Below the pieces are notes generated by a model, which was not told where the DNA came from, ran no database searches, and saw only the letters and a list, made by a program, of their open reading frames with translations. 64,000 nt of DNA from contig NZ_JAHYCB010000008.1 of NCBI RefSeq assembly GCF_019430945.1, positions 1-64,000 of the forward strand, given 5' to 3'. Below, piece by piece: positions 17,636-27,653 of this stretch; positions within the stretch are counted from its first letter, which is position 1, and each line of letters starts with the position of its first letter. This DNA comes from Neorhizobium populisoli (GTDB lineage: Bacteria; Pseudomonadota; Alphaproteobacteria; Rhizobiales; Rhizobiaceae). The position numbers and the translations under genes are program-made.

Positions 17636-20600
17636 ATGGGAAATCCAGCGCCGGTCGGGGACGTCACACGCTATTTGTTGGTGCGCTCTCCACGAGCAGA
17701 GGCTTCTACGGAAGCGTCGAAACTCGCAATCAGAATAACGCCGAGCCAAGAGACGAAGCAAGCACTCGCCTCCGCCGATCCAGCGCTCAATACCGCTCGA
17801 ATTTCAGAGCTTCAGAAGCACCTCGAAAAACCTGTCCACAAGCAAGCTGCACAGGAACTCGAGGAATTCCGCGAGAAGTTCGATGCACTGGACACGCAGT
17901 CTGGCATCAAGGTCGATGTTTTACAGTCGCTTCTTGGTGGGATCAGCGATACCGAAAAGGTAGCAGAGCTTCAGGCAATCGCAGGAGATCTCTATCTCCT
18001 TTCCGGGATTTCATCTCCTGGTGACCTACCTGCACTCGCTAAGATCCTACAAAATCTATGGCTCTATAATGCTCTGCAGGAAACGCCCGAAAGCGATGTC
18101 CTGTCGCCAGACGATCTCTCGAGGCCAATGTTTCTCGTTGAGCGCGAGGATGTCTTACGTGAAAAGGCAGTTGCTCCGGAAATTCAGGACAACAACAATC
18201 CCGCCACCGACTTTTTTCGCAAGCTTGTTTATCTGCGTGTAGCAGACAATCTGTTGAGAGAGCTCAGGCAAAAGAACGAGCTGAAAGTGGAAGCTGACCC
18301 GCCACCAGCAGCACCGGCTGCCATGGTCGCAGCCGGCGATGAAGACGAGAAACTCATCTCTAGACACCAATCCGCTGATGCCTCTGTTGTCGCGACCATC
18401 GACTGGTCAAAAAGGCTGCCGGCGAGCGTCGCAGACTATCTCAAAACGCAATATGCCATCGATGACCTTAATCTGGCCGACATCATCCGACTGACCGAGC
18501 GGGTCTCCGTCGATCTCCGTGATCATGTGACTACCGCGCTCGGCGGGGTACAAACCGGGCGGATCGTCGCGTTTTCACGAGCGCTCGACCGCGTCGCACA
18601 GGAGTACAGCCAGAAGGTTATCGAAAACCTCGATTCGTTTCTGCAGCTCTCTTCCTATTCTCCATTGCAGATATCCAAAAGCAGCGGACAAGTGCCCGGG
18701 GGCAAGGGGATTATTCAGCCGACTGGCGTCGGAGATCTCAAAGTCGTTCGCCAACAGCTGCAGAGGTATGCTCTCGGCGAGATCGCATATATCGAAAACG
18801 TCCTCACTGGCGAAGTGCGGGCAAGAAACCATGTACGGTCAGAACGGGTCGAACAGCAGTATACCTATGAAGAGGAAGAAACAGCCTCGTCAGAAAAGGA
18901 TCTGCAGACCACGGAACGGTTCGAGCTCTCGCAGGAGATCGACCGCCAGCAGAGTGAGAGCCGGAAAACCGACGCAGGCATCAACGTATCGGCAAGTTAC
19001 GGCGCCGTGACAATGGCAGCGCATGCGGGCCTTTCCACTGAGGGATCCGTCCAGGAGGCGGAGCGGAACGCGCGTAAGTACACACGCGAGACGATTTCCA
19101 AAGCAGCCGAAAAACTCCAGAAACGGGTTCGGAAACAGCAGACCATCACAACCACCTTCGAGTTGAAGGAGGAAAACCAGCATTCCTTCACCGCAAAGGA
19201 TAAAGACGCGGTCGGGATCTATCGGTGGGTAGAAAAGGAATATTGGTGCCAGACGTTCAACTATGGCGCTCGCGTCATGTTCGAGGTGATGGTGCCCGAA
19301 CCGGCCGCGTTCTACGCATATGCCGTAGACAACAAACCGCGCGGAGAGGCGCAGTTCAAGGCGCCTGAAGAGCCAAACTTCACGGCCAAGGATATCGACG
19401 AGTCCAATTATTTTGCCCTGGCCGCGCGGTATGGTGCCGCAGTGTCTGCACCTTCTCCCGCGTATCGCCTATCGCAAGTCATGGCCTTGCAAGGTGCAGG
19501 CGACACCGACAGTAACGCCGGCAAATTCACGATAGATGAAGACTATGAGATGGTCATGGCGGCACCCGTTGCCTCATGTCGGATCGTAGGCAACGGGCGC
19601 GCTTCGTATACCGTGCTGATCTCTCCGCATCTCTGGGATTCCAGCGTCGGTTCGTGGGGCCCGGGCTCCTTCTATCCCGGCGTCCGAGGCGAAGCCCAGG
19701 TTGCTTTCAACGGGGTCTACGTCGAGCATTATGCGGTAAGCATCAAACTGCTGCTCTCACGCACGAGCGACGCACTGGATCGTTGGAAGATGACCACCTT
19801 CAACGCGATTCAAGAGGCTTACGTCGCATTGAAGTCGGACTATGAGCGAAAACTTGCGGCACTGCAGGCACGCCGAGGAGCGCCCGTAACAGCGCGAACC
19901 GAGGCTGAATACCGTTCGATTGAAAAGGCTGAGCTCAAGCGGTCCAGCCTCCAACTGCTGACGGGGCAGGATTTCTCATTGTTCGACGCCGTGAAGAGAC
20001 CCGCGAACGCGGCGCCGCTCATGGATCCGACCGAGGCCGTGATTGAAGGGCAATATGCAAATTTTTTCGAGTCGGCATTTGAATGGGACGAGATTGTCTA
20101 CGAGTTTCTCCCCTATTTCTGGGGCAACAAGGACACCTGGCTGGAGAAGCTCGGATTTTCCGACATGGATCCCATTTTTGCAAAATTCCTGCGCGCCGGA
20201 TTTGCCAAAGTCCTCGTCCCCGTTCGACGAGGCCGCGAGCGCGTGCTCCTCTACTATCTGGAAACCGGGACACTTTGGCAGGGTGACGGCGCGCCGGTCG
20301 TCACAGACAAGTTTTACCTGTCGTTGTTGTCCGAAGTCGAAGCTCGCGACAGTGACGAGGGGCAGACGACGGGGATTGCAGAGGGATCTCCATGGAAACA
20401 AACGGTACCGACAAACCTCGTCTGCCTCGAAACTAGAGATCTGAAGCTGCCAAGTTGGGAAATCGACACAGGAACCGCCACGGGCGAGTTTCTCCCGTCG
20501 AAGGAACTCTGCAACGGTATCCCCTACAATGCCGCACAATGGACAGACGACCGCAAGACCGTCGTTCAAGCCCTGAAAACTCTCGGCTACCAGGTTGTCG

Positions 20601-20806
20601 TTGACAACAACGCGCTTGCCTATCTGGGTTCGCTAGACGGTAAACGTGTCGTGCGAGCATTCCAGATGAACGCCAATGATGCAGGCATACCGGCGTTGAT
20701 CGGCAGGCCCCTGGGTATCGATGGCGTCCTTGGCCCATGCTCCCTAAGGGCATTAACCGCAGCTGTCGCGATGAATGCTGCGGGCAAATGGCCCAAGCCG
20801 GCCTAG
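17636..20806 (+). CDS. large protein of unknown function, C-terminal PG-binding-like segment
   Basis: A 1056-residue protein without signal peptide or obvious membrane span. Residues about 420-530 are highly charged and helical (many E, Q, R, K) around a Gly/Ala/Ser-rich stretch (GINVSASYGAVTMAAHAGL) that reads like an amphipathic insert. After it come conserved-looking WVEKEYWCQTFNYGARVMFE and PEPAAFYAYA segments. The last 80 residues resemble peptidoglycan-binding domain 1 (VQALKTLGY, GIDGVLGP). I do not recognise the family. The start is ATG 17636 with AAGGAG 7 bases upstream; the frame is open further but lacks a site. A patatin phospholipase gene follows after 7 bases, so the protein may be the carrier, membrane partner or regulator of that enzyme (inference). 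Confidence 0.75.
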   Translation: MGNPAPVGDVTRYLLVRSPRAEASTEASKLAIRITPSQETKQALASADPALNTARISELQKHLEKPVHKQAAQELEEFREKFDALDTQSGIKVDVLQSLLGGISDTEKVAELQAIAGDLYLLSGISSPGDLPALAKILQNLWLYNALQETPESDVLSPDDLSRPMFLVEREDVLREKAVAPEIQDNNNPATDFFRKLVYLRVADNLLRELRQKNELKVEADPPPAAPAAMVAAGDEDEKLISRHQSADASVVATIDWSKRLPASVADYLKTQYAIDDLNLADIIRLTERVSVDLRDHVTTALGGVQTGRIVAFSRALDRVAQEYSQKVIENLDSFLQLSSYSPLQISKSSGQVPGGKGIIQPTGVGDLKVVRQQLQRYALGEIAYIENVLTGEVRARNHVRSERVEQQYTYEEEETASSEKDLQTTERFELSQEIDRQQSESRKTDAGINVSASYGAVTMAAHAGLSTEGSVQEAERNARKYTRETISKAAEKLQKRVRKQQTITTTFELKEENQHSFTAKDKDAVGIYRWVEKEYWCQTFNYGARVMFEVMVPEPAAFYAYAVDNKPRGEAQFKAPEEPNFTAKDIDESNYFALAARYGAAVSAPSPAYRLSQVMALQGAGDTDSNAGKFTIDEDYEMVMAAPVASCRIVGNGRASYTVLISPHLWDSSVGSWGPGSFYPGVRGEAQVAFNGVYVEHYAVSIKLLLSRTSDALDRWKMTTFNAIQEAYVALKSDYERKLAALQARRGAPVTARTEAEYRSIEKAELKRSSLQLLTGQDFSLFDAVKRPANAAPLMDPTEAVIEGQYANFFESAFEWDEIVYEFLPYFWGNKDTWLEKLGFSDMDPIFAKFLRAGFAKVLVPVRRGRERVLLYYLETGTLWQGDGAPVVTDKFYLSLLSEVEARDSDEGQTTGIAEGSPWKQTVPTNLVCLETRDLKLPSWEIDTGTATGEFLPSKELCNGIPYNAAQWTDDRKTVVQALKTLGYQVVVDNNALAYLGSLDGKRVVRAFQMNANDAGIPALIGRPLGIDGVLGPCSLRALTAAVAMNAAGKWPKPA

Positions 20807-20813
20807 CCCTTCC

Positions 20814-22121
20814 ATGGCAAAAATCCGCAAGCCGACTGACGTCGAGTATCTCGCATTCCAGGGAGGAGGCGGGAAGGGCTTTGCCTACATTGGAGCTATC
20901 GAGGCATTCGAACGCCTCGGGGTCCTCCCCAAAAAGGATGGTGTTGGAGGCACAATCCGCGGCTTCAGTGGATCCTCGGCCGGAGCAATCATGGCTTTCC
21001 TGCTGACAATGGGCTGCACGTCGAAGGAACTGCTTGACATCTTCAAAAGCAACGATGAGTTCCTCCGCTTCTTCGATGCTCCGCGCAGCGGCGAAGTGCG
21101 TGCAATTCGCTCTGGAGATTGGCAGGCAAAGAAAGTCGTGCGCGAAGCATGGTCAATCAAGGAACTGGCAAACGCCCGAACATATGTGACAGCGGTTGCC
21201 AAGGTACTTGAGGAAGCCTACGCCAGTGCAGACGCGCTCTATAGTCGCTTAGGCTCTGCCTCAACCCGTCTTCAGGGCTCAATGTTCTTCGCAGTCTGGT
21301 TGGCGCTCACGCCGGCAGGACGGTCCATGACCGATTTAAAGGGACTGGTTAAGGACTATCCGTTTCTTGGTCCCATCCTGAAAGACGCATCAGCTTATGC
21401 CTCGAACATCCTTTATGACCGAGGCATTTTCCCAGGCTTCGCAGTCAGAGATTTCCTTCGATCAATTGCTCGCCGTATCCTCGTGAAACATCCTAAATGG
21501 AACAAGAGCTTCGGGGATCCCGCGGAAATATCGTTTGCAGCGCTAAAACGCCTGACGAACGTCGATCTCGTTGTCGTCGGAACCAATCTTACACAGCGGA
21601 AGTCCGTCTACTTCTCTGCTGCCCTCACTCCAGAATTTTCGGTCGTTGAAGCTGTCGGTATTTCGTCCTGCTTTCCAATCATGTTCAAACCGGTATGGAT
21701 CGACGCTCATCCCAAGGATGCGGTCCTGGGTGACCTGCGCGGCTACTGGATCGATGGTGGTTTCCTGAACAACATTCCGATTCACGCCTTTGATGTCCCG
21801 CCTCCAAAGACGAAAGCTGCTAACGCGGTCCCACTCCTCAATCCGCGCGTTATCGGCCTGTCGCTCATCCCGGGCTCACCTGGCCCTATTGCCGAGCCTC
21901 GCTCAGCCGAGGAAGACCCGCTGGTCAGTTTCGCACTCGATATGTACGAGACCGCGTTTACTCCATCGGGTGCTGGTCAGTTCAGGACCGCTGATGAGGC
22001 ACAACAGGTCATTTCCATATTCTCCTACAGCCTTTCTCTTTTCGATTTCGCACCTTCCGACGCCGCCGGGGCCGCGCCTCGAAAAGCTGCGTTCGAAAAA
22101 GTCCTCGACCATTTTTCCTGA
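20814..22121 (+). CDS. patatin-like phospholipase
   Basis: A 435-residue patatin-domain protein, expected to hydrolyse membrane phospholipids. The oxyanion loop is GGGGKG (17-22), the nucleophile elbow GSSAG places Ser55, and the dyad Asp is Asp314 in YWIDGGF. The loop form is closer to the ExoU-type effectors than to plant patatins. No signal peptide is visible. ATG 20814 lies 7 bases after the stop of the 1056-residue protein; an in-frame upstream start overlaps that gene and is less likely. Patatins are frequent cell-killing effectors in phage-defence systems and also secreted toxins; which applies here depends on the partner protein, which has no known function. Confidence 0.88.
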   Translation: MAKIRKPTDVEYLAFQGGGGKGFAYIGAIEAFERLGVLPKKDGVGGTIRGFSGSSAGAIMAFLLTMGCTSKELLDIFKSNDEFLRFFDAPRSGEVRAIRSGDWQAKKVVREAWSIKELANARTYVTAVAKVLEEAYASADALYSRLGSASTRLQGSMFFAVWLALTPAGRSMTDLKGLVKDYPFLGPILKDASAYASNILYDRGIFPGFAVRDFLRSIARRILVKHPKWNKSFGDPAEISFAALKRLTNVDLVVVGTNLTQRKSVYFSAALTPEFSVVEAVGISSCFPIMFKPVWIDAHPKDAVLGDLRGYWIDGGFLNNIPIHAFDVPPPKTKAANAVPLLNPRVIGLSLIPGSPGPIAEPRSAEEDPLVSFALDMYETAFTPSGAGQFRTADEAQQVISIFSYSLSLFDFAPSDAAGAAPRKAAFEKVLDHFS

Positions 22122-22292
22122 ACCAGGTTTTGGTGGTGCGCGATTTGTGAAACCAGACTGCTGGCGGCCGTTGTCTGCCGCCCCCCGGTACTGCAACTCA
22201 TATCGCCAGCATCTTCACCGCGGCCTTTAGAACCTTGCGATCCATAACAGATCCGTCATTCCAGCTGCGTTGCGGGTCCCCTTTGGTGACTG

Positions 22293-23774
22293 TTATGCAG
22301 ATTGGTCGGGCACAGCTTCGCCAGGTTTGAGCGTCCAGACCATATGGGTTTTGTCGCCAATCTCGGCCAAGACCGCGTCCACGTCGACGGGGCAGTGGTG
22401 GTGTGTCACGGATGATGTCGGATGGAAGTGAGGGGTATGGCTTATCACCTGACCAGTCTCATCACAGAAATGATGGGCGGCACCTGGCAGCATTTCCATG
22501 GGAAGCGGGATTCTGGCGTAGGGGTTATGATAAACGTTTAGCCCCTCGATCCATTCCTCCGAATAGCCGGCGGAATTGACGAAAACGCGGAAGAGTTTGT
22601 TGTGCATCGCATTGGGATTGTGATCGACCATTCGGCCTTCACGCACCAGCAAAACTTGCTTCGAGCCGAATTTTCCCAGAATGCCCATGCGGTTGAATTT
22701 GGCGATCGTGCCGGCATTAGTGCTGATGACGGCACTGACATGCTCGGATTCAGGTGAGCGGAAGAAGCCCGACGGAATGACCTTCTTGTCCCATTGATGC
22801 TGTTCAATACGTACCGGTGATATCACCAACTCGCCATTCGCATCGAGCGCACCAGTATGCTCATATCCCCACAGATACCGCTCCAAGGCCGGCTGCGAAT
22901 GCACCATCGACATCGGTGCCGAGAAATCGGCAACCGCGAACACGAGCGGCTTCCCCACGACATGCGGCTGCGTCCAGTATTTTTTGTTCAGCTTTGAGAA
23001 TAGGGGGCTGCCGAATTTGATCGGCATATACTCTTTGAGATAGGCTTCCCGTGCTTCCGGCGTATCCATCGGAGGCGGTGGCACGATCTGGCCATCCTTA
23101 ATCGTCGGCCCGACAGTCACGGCTTCAACATAAAGCTCACCCAACAAACCCGAACCGCAGAAGTCAGGAACCTGATAGTCTCGATTGAGTAGAAAGCCCG
23201 CCTCGATCAGCATAGCGAACAGATAGAGCTCCCAGATGCGTTGATCGAAGCCGGTGGTCTGGAACTGCTCGATGAAATTTCCGTCCGCATCCTGATACCA
23301 GCGCATCATCGGCTCGATGATTGAGCGAGCAGGTGAGTATCCTTTATTGGTTGTCAGCTGGACGAAGGACGGATTGTGTCGCGACACTTCATGGCGATGC
23401 GTGAAGAAATCCACCGGCTCGCCTGTTTCATCACCCTGATAGTGGTCGTTTACCTGCGCTCTGGCCGCTGCACGCATGCCGGCAAACAGCGCCTCCTTAG
23501 CCGCTTCGGGCGTAGGGCAGAAATCCGTGACGTTGACACCTCGGAAACGGAGGTTGCGATCCTGCGCCATGACTATGCCGCCGAAATCCTGATCAGTGAT
23601 GTCTTTGGTCGCAATGCCGATAACGCCAGCGCCTTCCACCTCGAAATATTCCAGCTCTTCGAGATACAGCAAGGTACTTGGCTGGCGGGCGTAACCTCCT
23701 AGGGCGTTGAAGCGCGTCAGTGAAATCGGTAAAATCGCAAGATCGGCCATGGCGCTATCGTTGCATAGGAACAT
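22293..23774 (-). CDS. conserved hypothetical protein, 493 aa
   Basis: A 493-residue soluble protein with no signal peptide or membrane span. I do not recognise its family. Notable segments are FFTHRHEVSRHNPSF, an acidic stretch FCGSGLLGELYVEAVTVGP near the middle, a lysine-containing FGSKQVLLVREG, and a His-rich C-terminus (HTPHFHPTSSVTHHHCP) that could bind metal. The combination of an E/D-rich strand and a QVLLV strand could fit a nuclease-like fold but that is not demonstrated. A second ATG at 23750 (MADLAILP) may be the real start. It is the last gene before the right attachment repeat, on the opposite strand to the patatin operon. Confidence 0.7.
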   Translation of the reverse strand: MFLCNDSAMADLAILPISLTRFNALGGYARQPSTLLYLEELEYFEVEGAGVIGIATKDITDQDFGGIVMAQDRNLRFRGVNVTDFCPTPEAAKEALFAGMRAAARAQVNDHYQGDETGEPVDFFTHRHEVSRHNPSFVQLTTNKGYSPARSIIEPMMRWYQDADGNFIEQFQTTGFDQRIWELYLFAMLIEAGFLLNRDYQVPDFCGSGLLGELYVEAVTVGPTIKDGQIVPPPPMDTPEAREAYLKEYMPIKFGSPLFSKLNKKYWTQPHVVGKPLVFAVADFSAPMSMVHSQPALERYLWGYEHTGALDANGELVISPVRIEQHQWDKKVIPSGFFRSPESEHVSAVISTNAGTIAKFNRMGILGKFGSKQVLLVREGRMVDHNPNAMHNKLFRVFVNSAGYSEEWIEGLNVYHNPYARIPLPMEMLPGAAHHFCDETGQVISHTPHFHPTSSVTHHHCPVDVDAVLAEIGDKTHMVWTLKPGEAVPDQSA

Positions 23775-23901
23775 GCAAACCTACAACCGGAGTTTGCTGG
23801 GAGTCATCCTACGCCGCTGTACGAAATAGGCCTCTACGGCTGACGGTAAGAAGAGCCTCTAGCAGGCCACTGGGCGGTAGCGATGATCGCAAGTTAAGAT
23901 G

Positions 23902-23921
23902 AAATCCTGCCCCCGCAACCA
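23902..23921 (+). repeat. attR-like direct repeat of tRNA-fMet 3' end
   Basis: An exact 20-base copy of the tRNA-fMet 3' end at 383-402, including the CCA. The bases before it do not continue the tRNA. It marks the right end of a 23.5 kb island. Confidence 0.88.
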
Positions 23922-23981
23922 GTTCTTACATAACTCGCTCATTACACCGATATAACAGGCGGTTAGCCGCCAATGTCTCGC

Positions 23982-24010
23982 ACCGCCTCTGTATCGCAGG
24001 GGCGGTTTTT
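23982..24010 (+). terminator. displaced tRNA-fMet terminator
   Basis: A 10-base stem (ACCGCCTCTG with CAGGGGCGGT, one G-U pair), 5-base loop and TTTTT tail. It lies 60 bases after the right repeat, the place expected for the original terminator of tRNA-fMet before the island inserted. Confidence 0.75.
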
Positions 24011-24069
24011 GCGTTATGGGGCTTTTGTCTACAGGTTAGGACCATCTTGGTGCTCCGGTCCGAAGCGCG

Positions 24070-25548
24070 TTGGATGCATTCCGTCTCATAGCCGGCATTA
24101 CCGGCACAGTCTCTTCGATTTTTACATGGATCAGTAGACGTGTCGCGAGGTTAACAAGTGGCGAATTTGATGAGCTCATCGTTCGACCTGTGCACGCACG
24201 GATGCTATGCCAGATTGCGACCAATCCAGAGATTGAACTTCACCAGATTTCCAAGTATGGCCTATTTGACCAATTCGTGCACTTCCTACTAGATCGAGAA
24301 GTCAGAAAGCGCGGCCGAGACGGCCGGTTTAGCTTACCAGTCAGGCGCCGATTCAATGCATCGGTTGCCGCATGGCTTTGGCGCCAGGGTGGGGCCTCTA
24401 CGGTCAGCATATCACACATCCCGAACTCCCTGTTTGCAACCGCAGCGGAAGGAGTACAGCATGACTATGACGATCCGGGATTGCGTCGAGAATTGACGCA
24501 GGGTTGCCTTGTCGACAAAAACGGTACTACCGTGTTTTTCAATCACCGCTCGTTGCAGGAGTTCCTTGTGGCGAACGCTATTGTAGAAATCTCATCTGTC
24601 CCTTCATTCCAATCATCAAATTTGCTAGATTGCCTACGCCTGTTGAACGCGGAAATCGCCAACTTTCTGCTCGGAGGGTACTGCGAGTCCGACGTCCTCC
24701 GCACTGTTCTGGACCGGTGGTTTACTGCCTTGATCGGCTTGGAGGGGCAGTTGTCGGTCGTAGCGTTACGGCTACTGACCCAGCTTCGCATGGAGGGCGC
24801 ATCAAAGACACGCCTCAGTCCCGACGACCCATGGCATCGCTGGATAAGCTTCTTCATGAGTAATGGTGGCGTTTCTTACGATCTTAAGTCAGACTCACAT
24901 AACCCGCATGAATTGGCAAAGAGCAATGCCCAGCGCTTTCTGTCGGATTACGTAAGTGACATTGCGAGATACGACAGTCCAAGACAAGCCGCGGCGCTGA
25001 CGCTTCTCGCATCGGTGCTGCGAGCGAAGCGGGATCAGGCTGAGTCCCAGTATGCTACCGTTTGGTTGGCCAACTGGCTTTCCTTTGATCTTTTCGAGAA
25101 GGCATTCGCGAAAACAAAGGGCAAGGGAAAGTATGCCCTCGTGTATGTTCAGCGGGATGAAGATTTCGCGCTTTGGCTTTTTGTGAAGTGCTGCCGGTTG
25201 GAGCGCGTGAACAACGAGATGAACGTAGTCATCGATTTGAAGCTAATGAAAGAATTCGCAAGCAGCCACTCGCCGATTGGCATCATCGAGGACATCGCCG
25301 TCGAAACGGATGTTTCCGAGACTATGCTTCCAGTCCAAGTTCTGTACCGCATCTGGGGAACCCCTGAGCGAAAGCTAGAGACTGTCAGACCGTTCTTCTT
25401 CAAGACAGATCACATGGAAAAACTTAAGACGCTCGATACGATAGTTCGTTCTTCTAGTCTAAGCGTGGCGAGCCTGCCCTGGAAATCAAGGAGGTGGCTC
25501 CAGAGCGCAAAGTATTGTCGTTGCCCAAGGGCTCGCAGGGCATTTAGG
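24070..25548 (+). pseudogene. STAND/NACHT-type NTPase, N-terminus missing
   Basis: The translation begins within what should be the middle of a large NTPase. It has RLTSGEFDELIVRPVHARML and, about 150 residues on, the winged-helix signature VFFNHRSLQEFLVANAI that follows the NTPase core in NACHT/STAND proteins. No P-loop or Walker B is present upstream; only the displaced tRNA terminator and attR lie there. The frame runs on to 25740, but the last 90 residues are low-complexity and probably out of frame near 25480; a tail in another frame ends at about 25548. Such NTPases are typical anti-phage sensors, so this appears to be a decapitated defence gene. A short expressed form cannot be excluded. 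Confidence 0.6.
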
Positions 25549-25705
25549 CGACGGAATTGCTTCAGCAATCGCCACGCACTTGGCATCCTGGGGCAATCCT
25601 CGGGTTGTGAGCACAATACACAGCTTAAGAGCGCACGGCCCACTCCCGCTTCACCGAAGAGATGGCCTATGGGTGTCAATCGGCACGCAAACTTGACCCC
25701 ATATC

Positions 25706-25740
25706 GGCGTCCAATGTTGGGTCTGACTCATTCTCGATGA
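25706..25740 (+). repeat. ISL3 left inverted repeat
   Basis: A 35-base terminal repeat sharing TTGGGTCTGAC and TCTCGATGA with the complement of 27342-27376; five mismatches in total. Confidence 0.78.
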
Positions 25741-25785
25741 TGTTTCGGATTCTACTGGTCTGGTTTCCAATGGAGAATCAGTGCC

Positions 25786-27339
25786 ATGCGAGCCCATTTT
25801 CGGCTTTCCGATCTGATCCCTGCCGAGTTGAACGTAAAGGCAGTGCACCACAGCGCAGATGTGATCGTCGTCGCCGCACATGGTCAGTCCCGAGATTGCA
25901 GGTGTCCCGAATGCGGTACGATCTCCCATCGTGTTCACAGCCGCTACCCTCGGATGATCGCCGATCTGCCTTGTGCAGGCCGGAGCATAGAACTGCATCT
26001 GACTGTCCGACGCTTCGTCTGTAGCGCCGTCCATTGCTGCCGAAAGATTTTCGCCGAGCGTTTCGGTGATGACATAGTTCGACCCATGGCCCGCAGGACA
26101 GCACGCCTGGACACCTTGGTGCACCATTTGGCTTTGGCATTGGGTGGTCGCCCGGCAGCACGGTTCGCAGATCGTCTCGGGTTTCCGGTTAGCAACGACA
26201 CGCTGCTTCGAACCGTTCGTCGATATGATCGACCACCACCAACGCCGCCGAGCGTTATCGGCATCGATGACTGAGCGTGGCGTCGCAATCATCGATATGG
26301 CACGATCATCTGCGACCTTGAGCGGCGAAAGACGATCGCCCTACTGCCTGACCGAGAACCGGCGACGGCTAAGGCCTGGCTGGTCCAACAGCCGCAAATC
26401 GAAATCGTGGCAAGAGATCGCGGCGGCGGGTATGCGCAGGCCGCTGCACGAGCCCTGCCACACGCCGAACAGGTCGCCGACCGCTGGCATCTCATGGAAA
26501 AGGCTAGCCACGCCTTTCTTGACGCCGTTCGCAAGTCAATGCGGCAGGTGCGCGTGGCAGTCGGTACAGCAACCGTAAATCCCAAACTTCTGACTGCCGC
26601 CGAACGCTTGCAATATGACGGATATCTGCGGCGTGAAGAGACAAACTCTGTCATTCGTGGACTCGTAGGCGAAGGCGTGTCCATCAAGGAGATCGTGCGC
26701 AGAACCGGGCATAGCCGAAAGCTAGTTCGCGGCGTCGTCCGTGGTCAAAGGACCGATATCTTTCGCGTCCGGCAAACTTCGCTCGAACCACACCTCCCGT
26801 GGCTCCAAGCGCAATGGGATGCTGGATTACGAAACGGTGCTGAACTCTGGCGACAGCTTCGGTTGGCTGGTTTTGGCGGCGGTCTCCGCGTTGTCACGGA
26901 ATGGGCAACACGACGAAGAAGGGCTGAAAAGGCCGAGAACGGGCTTGGCCACGCGCCGGCGGTACGCACCATCGTCCGCCTAATGACCCTTGAGCGTAAC
27001 AATTTGACCAAGGCGCAAACGATGACGGTCGCCGCGATCGAAGAGCAACTACCTGACCTTGTCGAGGCAAGAGACGTCGTGGAGAGCTTCCACGATCTAC
27101 TGCGGCGTAGGTCTAAAGATGATCTCGACAGGTGGATCGACCGTGCAGCAGCAAGTTTGGTTGCGTCATTCGCCAACGGCATCATCCGCGACAGAGCAGC
27201 GGTTCAGAATGCAATCAATTCAGTTTGGTCGAACGGCCAGACCGAGGGTCAGATCACCAAACTCAAACTCATCAAGCGCCAGATGTATGGGCGCGGGAAG
27301 CTCGATTTGCTTGAGGCGCGTATCGTCGGGGCCCCCTGA
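25786..27339 (+). pseudogene. ISL3-family transposase with in-frame TGA
   Basis: A 517-codon frame for an ISL3 transposase. The N-terminus has the zinc-binding CRCPECGTISHRVHSRYP pattern and further Cys pairs; the DDE-type core has IGIDD and RDRGGGYAQAA, and the C-terminus has FANGIIRDRAAVQNAINS. Codon 163 (26272-26274) is TGA where family members have Trp (DDWAWRR-like context); the frame continues unchanged on the other side. Unless the stop is read through, only a 162-residue N-terminal peptide is made, enough for DNA binding but not catalysis. The rest of the frame is intact, so the mutation looks recent. Confidence 0.85.
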
Positions 27340-27341
27340 TG

Positions 27342-27376
27342 TCATCGAGATTGCGTCAGACCCAATTTTGCACGCC
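27342..27376 (-). repeat. ISL3 right inverted repeat
   Basis: The reverse complement matches the left repeat at 30 of 35 positions. Confidence 0.78.
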
Positions 27377-27623
27377 GAAACACAGTTGAAGGAAGACAAG
27401 CGTGCAATCTTCAGCGCAGCGGCCCATGCGCAGCGCGCCGCCGATTTCCTGCACGGTCTGCAAAGCGTTGCGGACACGAAGGAAGGAGCCGCCGCGTGAG
27501 CGGCGGTTCCCTTTCTGTCGGTGGGGAAATTTTGCGCCCGCCAGGGGCGGGCGCTGGATATATGAGGTTTGACGATGATCGAATATGATCAACTCTGTTG
27601 AGTATTCTGCGATATTGTTAAAC
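27377..27623. other. gene tail cut by the IS, then spacer
   Basis: Bases up to 27499 read as the C-terminus of an unidentified protein (KEDKRAIFSAAAHAQRAADFL, stop at 27497-27499), probably a gene whose front was lost at the IS. The rest is spacer with a GCGCCCGCC/GGCGGGCGC inverted repeat at about 27534-27553, which could be its terminator. Confidence 0.45.
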
Positions 27624-27652
27624 TTGATAATGGTTTGAGAATCGGGTAATAT
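27624..27652 (+). promoter_or_regulatory. sigma-70 type promoter of abiE operon
   Basis: A -35 box TTGATA (27624-27629) and -10 box TAATAT (27647-27652) separated by 17 bases. Transcription would start at about 27659-27660, at the ATG itself, giving a leaderless mRNA. Confidence 0.7.
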
Positions 27653-27653
27653 A

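Larger units (their letters stand above)
25706..27376 (+). mobile_element. ISL3-family insertion sequence
   Basis: An element of about 1.67 kb bounded by 35-base imperfect inverted repeats (30 of 35 positions match) and holding one ISL3-type transposase frame. I see no flanking target duplication, so the exact ends may be a few bases off or flanking DNA has been rearranged. Just upstream (25670-25705) is a TTGACCCC-type repeat like those at the ends of other IS families, suggesting nested insertions. Confidence 0.8.

Noticed and set aside
24070..24130. Signal or transmembrane start of the NTPase fragment
   Set aside because: The leading ITGTVSSIFTW stretch is too short and directly precedes an internal domain segment, so it is more likely a chance start after truncation.
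25670..25705. Second complete insertion sequence beside the ISL3 element
   Set aside because: A TTGACCCC-type terminal repeat is visible, but no matching transposase or second end lies in the window.
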